This document shows, in pieces, positions 20,501 through 29,500 of a stretch of 37,497 nt of DNA. How positions within the stretch are numbered: position 1 is the first letter of the stretch; the number at the start of each line of letters is the position of its first letter. The notes beneath the pieces are model-generated. The model made no database searches. It was not told the DNA's origin and saw only the letters and a program-made list of their open reading frames with translations. Made by a program: the position numbers and the translations under genes. The DNA is from Reticulitermes lucifugus (Eukaryota > Arthropoda > Insecta > Blattodea > Rhinotermitidae), in NCBI GenBank assembly GCA_026260175.1, contig JAKCWW010005167.1, positions 1 to 37,497 of the forward strand. The letters are read 5' to 3'.

Positions 20501-23500
20501 GCAGGCCATGTATGTATTAAATTATTAAAAATGTGAAGTTATACCTGTATGTTTGTATATTCGAACCTTGATTGGCTTGAACATTCATGTGTGTAATTAA
20601 TGTTAGTAGTGTTCCTGCTGGATTCAGTGTTTTCTTGGAAGTGAAACCATATTGTGGTAATTTGGAATTTTTTTTATACTTGCAGCACAATACAATATAG
20701 TGTTGATTTCTCCTTGTCACAGAACCTACTTGTACAACATGAAAGTGTTATAAGTGATAATATTTAGAAACATGGCAGTGTGTTTCAAATAAACTGAGTA
20801 GGTCCAGTCTGCATTTCCTGAGAACTAAAATGAATGTTAGGTGTGTTGCAACTGGAAATGTATGCAGTTGATGGGTCAGGAGATTTTTGGGGTAGATTCA
20901 CACTGCTTCTGTTTGTTTGTAAAGAGGATTTGGGTTAACCCTTCAGAGCCTGAAATTTGTCTCAATAATATTTAAAAAGTTTCTACCTTTGAGAAAACGC
21001 ATCACATTTCCATTAAAAAGATAATCAGTTAATGCTGTTTAGAGGAATAATTATGGTTTATTTTGAGAATACTATGGAATCCATGCATGAATATCTGTGG
21101 TAAGTTGTAGAGTTCTTGATTGTTACAGAAGGTGGAACACAAAATTTCACATTAGGGCATGTGCGCTCTGGCAACTTAAGTTGCTCAATTATTTAGTTAC
21201 CTGGATGGAGAACATTGCTTTATACAAGAGCACACGCACAGGCAACCTTCTGTTGCCGCAGCTTAAAAGTTACAACCTGACCCATTCTTGAGGCAATGGA
21301 ACTGTTGCTGGTACCAATAGGACGCACGTGTTTCAGCCTGTCTGTGTGCACTGGAAACTAAACAGTTGCTTGCTGCTGCAGTAAGGTGCACAACTCCTGT
21401 GTATTTTGTCACGTGGCTATGTCTGTTGTTGGAGACGTAGAAAAGTTAATATGGGAGGTGAAGAGAAGACCACCTTTGTATAAAAACAAATCTGAAAGAA
21501 TACATTGACAGAACTTTGAAGGAGAAGTTGTGGTATGACATTTGCTAATCAGTCATCACAAACTGGAGTGAGCTTCCCGCTGAACAGAAATCAGAAAATG
21601 ATGTTAATTTCATTGTTTCCTGCTGTGCTTGAAGATATGGCTCATTATTGGATTATTGCTGAGCTAGAGTTACATGTTGGGTTCAGTTTTGTGTAAGTAA
21701 ACAGATAGCAGGTGGCTTTGCTCAGGCTTTTCTTGAAGTTTCGACTCAACTGACTATAGTCAGGTAAAACTGAAGCCAGTGTATAGGGCAACAGAAATGT
21801 GGGCAACGTCAAATAGGTATATATGTATTTAAGAAACCACATGGCTCCCACTGTTTATTGCTCTCCAGTAATCTTCCAAGTGTCAAGTTTTTAAACACAT
21901 TAGAATCACTTGACAAACTGTATGCTCCAACTTCTGTTGATATGAAACAATAGTCTGCAGCTGCCACAGCCTTGAGGACCATTTAAAAAGTTCTTGTAAG
22001 TGAAAAATTGAGATCAACTCTCATTTGGCTTCCTCATCCTAATATGCTTTCCGTCAACAGCTCCTATGCGGTTCAGAAAATTTGTTCTGTTGTAGAATTC
22101 ATTTGCTATGCATATCTAGTCATTTTTGTCTCTAGCTGACATACAGGCCTGTTTCAAGACATTCTCATATTGCGTCACAGGTGTGTCTGACAAAGTCACT
22201 TACAGTAGTAGCACCGAGGAGGTACTCATAATGTAGGGAAACGAAACTCTTACCTGTTGTGAGGTACCTGTAAACAGTATACTTATGCATTTTCAAAACT
22301 GGAACTAATTTGAAAAATTAACTTAAAGAATTAAATTGAAAACAATGAGTAATAGTAATCTTTCCATTCGTTTTAGGAAAGGAACTTCAGGCTAGGTGGA
22401 AAAATCTTAGGACATGTTTCACAAGGGAGTTAAATGCACAGAAGAATGCGGCATCTGGAAAGGGAAGGATAAAATGGCAACCAACTGTTATTCCTTCTAC
22501 CTCACACTGAAAACCGCACAACAGAAAGCAATTTGAGTACTCAAAGCAGTGAGAATGAAGATGACGGGAACATATCACAAGAAGAAAAGGAAGTGCCTCA
22601 AAATGTTCAACAAAAGAAATGAACCAAAATTTCCAATGAGGAATCATTGCTGCAGATTTTATGAGAGAAGAAAATAGGAGATGTAGATGAAGACAAGTGC
22701 TTTTTATTATCTTTACTCCCATCCTTCAGGCAATTTTAGTGATGAACAAAAGTTTCTGGCTCGAATGGAAATTCTCAAAATTATGCGACACGTCAAACTC
22801 ACAAAATGTGGATACTAATTCATCTTGCTTCCTTGCCTTCCTTTTCAAACACAAACAGTGTCCCTCCAAACACATCACATTTTGCAACCAATCCAGTGGC
22901 ACAGACAGCCATAGTTGAGTATTTTCATAATCCGTGGCCCAACAAGCACTAGCAATTTATCAAAACTTTCTATACTCATTCTGAAGTAGTTGAAAAATTT
23001 TCCTCGACAGTTTCTTAAATCCTCATACAGTTTATAAAACTGTAATTTAAAAGTCTTCTACTGACTGTTGAATGTACCCAGTGTCGCTTTTTGCGTCAAA
23101 CGTTCCTTATTCTTAGGAGAAGAGCACATACACATGCTGGCTCTGTGAAGTCCATTACGTGCTGAAAGAAAAAAAGTTGCAAATACAAGCAACTATTTAG
23201 TTGCAGTGAGCGCACCTTCACTGTGCCACCACCAGCAACTGTTTCATCACCACAACAGTTTAGTTGCCAGTGCATGCAGACCCTTTCTAAGCTGTGCCTC
23301 TGTAGTGGACACTGAGGCTAGGGGCAGCAAAAGTCATGGTTACCATCAGGGGTGCACAAATGTTGGGTGCCAGGTCACCTGGGCGAGTAAATTCTATATG
23401 GTGGTGGCTGATATTTGTGGGGCCTCAATGGCATGTCATCCTTCTGTCATCTAGAATTTTTAGGTGGCTTCTAGATTTGTGGAAAATTTGTGCACCCCTG

Positions 23501-26500
23501 GTTACTGTTATGGTAGTATTGTGAAATGAATAGTGAAGATCTGATGAACACTTTGTGTTTCTTGACTCTTTCCTTTCTCATACTGATCATGACATTCCAT
23601 TTGAATTTTTCTGCCATGTATAAAAATTCAAACTATTACTCATTTTTATTGCCGAAATTGTCATTGAATGCTTAATCATAAAATCGTATTTTGCTTATGA
23701 CGTTTACAAATTTTCTGATCTGTGAGGATTAGTTACTGCCAGCCCTGTGGTACATGCAGATACCACCGTGCTCCCCATTTAAAGTATCTCACATTGTGTA
23801 CAAGGTATCTGGTATTTTATGTTCAGAATTTTTGTATAAACTTTTTCTTTATGTTTTCAATTATGTCTTCATAATTTTGGTATACTGGTGGTGTTTCCAG
23901 AACTTCCTGTCCATTTCTTATGAATACCAGTACATCCTGATGATTTCCTCTGCATGGATCTACATGCGTGGGCAGAGCTACTGCCTGGATAAGCTGTCAT
24001 CTGTAGACGCAGGTCCTAGTGTGTCAGACTTGGTAATGATGTTGGGATACTGCTTCTACTTCCCAATGTTATTTCTTGGTCCTTTGGTTCTGTACCAGGA
24101 GTTTGAAGCTGGGGTTCTGAAACCATATGCACCCTGGACTGTGCAGCGCATCAAGACATTTGTATTGAATATACTCCGTTATTTGTGGTGGATGTTATTT
24201 CTGGAGCTCTTTTTACACTACATTTACATTGGTGCCTTGCAAAAGGAAGTGCAGGTAGGCTGAAATGAACAGTTCTTTTCGGTTACTGTCTCAAGTGTTG
24301 CAGAGTTTGAAGTAAGTCCAGAAGTTAGTATTGTACTCTCATATGATGGTTTTCTGTGTTGTGACACTGCATGTAGTTATCCCCCACTTTACACAATGAT
24401 TGCATATCCAAGGGTGTTTGTATAACTCAGAATTATTGCTGCTGTTTTGGTTTCACTGTAGTTAAATTTTCTTTGAGAGACTGTTGACTTTGATATTTAA
24501 TGGTTAACTTTAATGCCAGTCATTTTTGCCACCTGTGAATCCTGACTTTTTTGCATGAATAATGTCATAATGATGTCATCTTCACAAAACAAAGTGAATT
24601 AAGATTGTATGAACCAGTGTTAACATCATACACTTATAAACGAAAATCATGTACATCAATGGGGGTTTGTGTTTTGGTAAATGGGTACCAATATTTCGGT
24701 GGAACATAAAGCCGCTGTGTTTAGAGTAGAAAGTGAAATAAGTACGTATGTTCTTCTGAAACATTGGTACCTATCTGCCAGACTACAGCATCACTAAAAA
24801 GTAGCTGGTTAGAAAGTAAGATCCCTGTCCTTAATTAAGCACCACACCAAGGTGACACAGGAGAGTTGAAATAGAGAGTTCTGCACATTATTAACTTCAG
24901 TGCTAGATGGAGGTCAGTGGTCAGCCTCATGCTGCTTTTCTCCCAGGCGTATAGCTCCTTGTGCTGATAGGATAGGAGATTGGGTGGGCACCAGAGCCAA
25001 TCTGGCAGTACTGTGGAGAAGAGCACACCAGACTGTTCCTTTACTGGGTACTTCCTGAAAGGCCTGTGTGTGAAATTTTCAAGGTTCAGTGTTTTTTTTT
25101 TTTTCTGGCCAGCCTTTCTTTCAAAATGCTGGCTAATCTGACAAGTCAGTGATCATCTTTTAAGTATAATTTTTGCTTTTGATGTATGTTTGTATTTAAG
25201 GCAGCTGTCTGCTGCTGCATGCACTGCAACAGTTGTATTGGAATTTGTGTTTGGTAAGGCATGATGGCAACAAAAGAAGAGAGAAACCAGAGTGACCACT
25301 TGTCTGAAGTCTGTGATACATTTCAGTATGTGATTAGACTTGGAGCATGGGCCCATTACGGAATCGGATACAGCATGGGGGTCATGTTCCAGATGAAGTA
25401 TGTTGTCACATATGGATTGAGCTGCACAGTAGCACGGGCTGAGCAGATACGGACCCCTAACCACCCAAAATGCATTGGTCGAATCCACCTGTACTCAGAC
25501 ATGTGGAGGCACTTTGACCAGGGACTGTACTTCTTTTTGCGGAAGTATGTTGTGATGGTTATTCAACTTCTTTTAATATCATTTTCAGATTTTCCTGAAT
25601 GCAGAAGAAATAAGTTGAAACTTTGGCACACACTCCATTAAGAACCTGATAGTCTGGACAACAAGTTCCCTGCTTTTGTGGCATCTGAAGCTTTTAACAT
25701 TTTTGCCTTGAACATATTTCCACTTGTCCCATGCTGAAATCATTTACTAAAAATTTGAAATTGCATGTGCCAGTAAGGCTATAGTGACTGGGCTACAGCC
25801 TGCATGACTAGAGAATCAGGATTTCATTACCAGTGAAGTGTAGAATTATGTCTTCTGCACTGTGGGCTCTGGAGCCCACCCACCCTCCATTTAAGTGGGT
25901 ATTGGATGTTGTTTCTGAGCAGTAAAGTTGCCTGGGTGCAATGGCTAACCCCTCACCCCTGTCTAGTGCTGGAGGTACACCTGCACATGGCTAATGCTGT
26001 CAGTGGACTGTAGTGGCAATACTTTCTTTATGTTTATGTGCCAGTAAAGATGTTGGTCTGGAAACAAATGCAAGCAAAACTAGGTGCAGTTGTCTGTTGT
26101 AGCTGAAGGACATGACAAAGTCATCTAGACCTTATTTACCTGAATATAAGCCAAGAATAAGTTCATAGTGTATCACCTGAAAATTTCTAGGAAAGTAGCT
26201 GTACAGAATGTGTTTTTAACTTTGTACACAGTAATAATGTGACCCCTGTATTTCAGGCGATGAATTAGGAAAACAATTCGCGTCCTGTATTCTTGTAAAT
26301 ACGATACATTAGCCCAGTGTCTTATGTCTGTCTGCCTGTCCAACCCTGTTCCTCCAAGAGGGCACAGTGTAGAAAAAGTTGTAAATACAAGAAATGTTTC
26401 TGTTGGAGAGACAACCTTGGGAAAATATCTACTTCTGCTGTTTTGAAAATTAGGCATGGTGCATTGCTTTGTAAAACCACTATCTAGCACCATTTCTGGG

Positions 26501-29500
26501 ATACAGAAAAAATCCACTGTATTCTGTGCAGTACACACTTACTGCTCAGGCAAAACCAAACAAGTACTCTTTCTAGGATACAGGGAAAGCCTATCATGTG
26601 GTGGAATCCAAGGTAGTATGTATTTTCTGTGTGGTGCAAACTCATCACTTGGGAAGAACCCAAACAGATGATATTGCCAGGATTTGGGAAGAATCCAGAT
26701 TAGTGCTATCATTGAAGCAAACCAATTGTGCATCCTGAGGTGGGATACCCCAACTCTCTTAGTGTATCTCCAAGATGTAACTGCCATGCTGGGCCATTAT
26801 CAAGGAGTTTGATAAAAAGTGACAAGTGGAAACACCAGAAGTTTACATACATGCTCATGCAAAACTGATACATAATTTAAGATAAAATTATAAAACCTGT
26901 TATTCAAAATCTACATTATGTCATAATATGTTAGAATCATATGAAGAGTTGTTATAAAATTGCTGCTTCTAAAGTAGATCAGCCTCATTGAATGTATGTC
27001 ATGGTCAAAGAGGCATACAGTACATCTGACAAGGCAGTTGGTCTAGGAAACATACAGTACATATGCTAAGGCAGTTGGTCTAGGAGGCATACAGTACATC
27101 TGGCAAGGCAGTTGGTCTAGGAAACTTACAGTACATATGCTAAGGCAGTTGGTCTAGGAGGCATACAGTACATCTGGCAAGGTAGTTGGTCTAGGGGGCA
27201 TACAGTACATCTGGCAAGGTAGTTGGTCTAGGAAACATACAGTACATATGCTAAGACAGTTGGTCTAGGAGGCATGCAGTACATCTGACAAGGCAGTTGG
27301 TCTAGGAAGTGTACAGTACTTCTGACAAGGCAGTTGATCTAGGAGGCATACAGTACATCTGGCAAGGTAGTTGGTCTAGGAAACATACAGTACATATGCT
27401 AAGACAGTTGGTCTAGGAGACATGCAGTACATCTGACAAGGCAGTTGGTCTAGGAAGTGTACAGTACATCTGACAAGGCAGTTGATCTAGAAAGTATACA
27501 GTACATCTGACAAGGCATTTGGTTTAGGAAGTGTAAATTACATCTGACAAGGCAGTTGGTCTAGGAGGCATACAGTGCATCTGGCAAGGTAGTTCATCTA
27601 GGAAACATACAGTACATGTGCTAAGGCAGTTGATCTAGGAGGCATGCAGTACATCTGGCAAGGTAGTTCATCTAGGAAACATACAGTACATGTGCTAAGG
27701 CAGTTGGTCTAGGAAACGTACAGTACATGTGCTAAGGCAGTTGATCTAGGAGGCATGCAGTACATGTGACAAGGCAGTTGGTCTAGGAAGCATACTATAC
27801 ATCTGACAAGGCAGTTTGTCTAGGAGGCATGCAGTACATCTGACAAGGCAGTTGATTTAGAAAGTATACAGTACATCTGAGAAGGCAGTTGATTTAGGAA
27901 GTGTAAATTACATCTGACAAGGCAGTTGGTCTGGGAAGCATATAGTACATCTGGCAAGGCATTTACTCGTAGTTTAGGACTGATGTTTTGTAATTGCTTG
28001 ACCAATATAATTGACATAATTTTGTTGTTTTTTTATATACATTATGTCCCTATACAGAGTAAGAGTATCAATTTCTATGCAAGCCATTTTTGTGGCTTAA
28101 GACTGCAGTCTTCTGTGATGTGATTTCTGCGTAGTCCAGTACACTGTTACCAACTTCTGGGTGGGGGGGGGAACATACCTCCATCATTGTAGCTACCCAG
28201 AATATGGAGGCTGCAGGTTCCTCCAAAACAGTTTTGCATCGTAGAAGACCATTGTCTTACTTTTCACTGCTGTGGGAATCTGACATCATATTCATATGGT
28301 TTTAATTGTGTTGCTAATGTTTCAGATATATCTATATCCCCATGCTTGGTGAGAAATCCAGCTTTAGAGCCAAATTGCTGGCTTCACTTGCGTGCTTCAC
28401 ATTCATATGTGCCTGGCATGGAATATATATGTTTGTCTTAATATGGTCAACACTGAACTATCTTGGTGTTACCATTGAAGCAGTTTCAAAGGCTATAGCT
28501 TCGACAAGACAGTATCAGAAGTATGAGGTAATTTAATTTAGAAGAATCTATTGAAAATAAAAGCATAAATCTGCTCTTGTGTCCTGGGATGTGGTTGCTT
28601 TCCTTGCCCGTATCACAGTGTACTGTAGCTGAAACTTTAAAGAAGCATGTCACTGGAATTAATAAATTACAGTGCATGCATGTAATTAACAAAATATTTG
28701 GATTTAGGTTTTAAATCACTTCCAAAAAGTCTATAATTTTACTTGCACAGTTTTAACAGCCATTGCTGCCTTATATGTTGACAAAAAATGGAATAAAGTT
28801 CATAATGTTTTGTGTGTTCTGTGTTAGGTCTGGAAAGTTTTTATTTAAGTTGTTGTTTTCCCTTTTATGTATTTGCAGGAAGTGCATAAAATGATTGCAT
28901 ACTGGGGTAGAATTGTTTGTCCATGCACACATTTAATCTACAAATATTTGTATTGCCTGTATATTGCAGAAGTTGTTGACACCACAGAATGTCCGGAGAT
29001 TCCATGCACTGATAGCCACCCCTCTGTTCATGATGTCAGCTTTATCAAACTTCTATTTTTTTGCTGGGATGTCACTTGGGAATCACTTCATGTGGAGACT
29101 ATTTGCAGGTATGAGATTCATGGATATTGCGTATGTATCAACCTCTAAATTGACTCTCTGATATAAGATTGCTTATACAGTGAAACTTGGATTTTATGTT
29201 CCTTGAATCTACATTTTTCTCAATTCTACACATGCTTTTATTGGTTCTGTCCAAACTTCCACAAGAGCAATGTTAAATTTTCCTTGCATTTGCATTTGAG
29301 CTTTTTACCCAGTTCCTCAAATATATGTTCAAATCGAGCATAAATTGGCTTGTTGCTGTCATTTTAATTATTTTCAACTGGAAATCAGTGGGAAAAACTG
29401 ATTTCCGGTCATAGTGTCTTCTCTCCTCAATTGTCGTCATTAACACTTATTATTTCTTGGCTTGGAGGTCACACCAATAGAGTGGAGCCATTTTTCCTAC

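Larger units (their letters stand above)
21155..23283. mobile_element. PIF/Harbinger-like DNA transposon, near full length
   Basis: Terminal repeats: left GGGCATGTGCGCTCTGGCAACT, right inverse GGGTCTGCATGCACTGGCAACT. 3-bp flanks TTA (21152-21154) and TTT (23284-23286) fit the TWA target of PIF. Subterminal GCAAC/GTTGC pairs recur at both ends. Inside are a MADF-BESS gene on the plus strand and a Harbinger transposase on the minus strand, both broken. Length about 2.1 kb. It lies in rasp intron 3. Confidence 0.8.

Noticed and set aside
20301..20528. Thr/Asn/Leu-rich open frame
   Set aside because: Pure product of the trinucleotide microsatellite.
23754..23900. Upstream extension of the open frame before rasp exon 4
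   Set aside because: It is open without a stop, but family similarity begins at the AG at 23900 and the previous exon ends in matching phase 0. The extra 49 codons resemble no HHAT.
26173..26538. 121-codon minus-strand open frame in rasp intron 5
   Set aside because: Composition and content show no known family; there is no start or splice context, and it lies antisense in an intron.
27012..27969. CRISPR-like regular repeat
   Set aside because: Units abut without unique spacers and the context is an insect intron; it is a minisatellite.
27820..28123. Open frames over the 37-bp array
   Set aside because: The unit length is not a multiple of three, so the frames are chance readings through repeats.
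28867..29148. 93-codon open frame over rasp exon 7
   Set aside because: It is in another frame and lacks similarity; the frame from 28970 matches HHAT.
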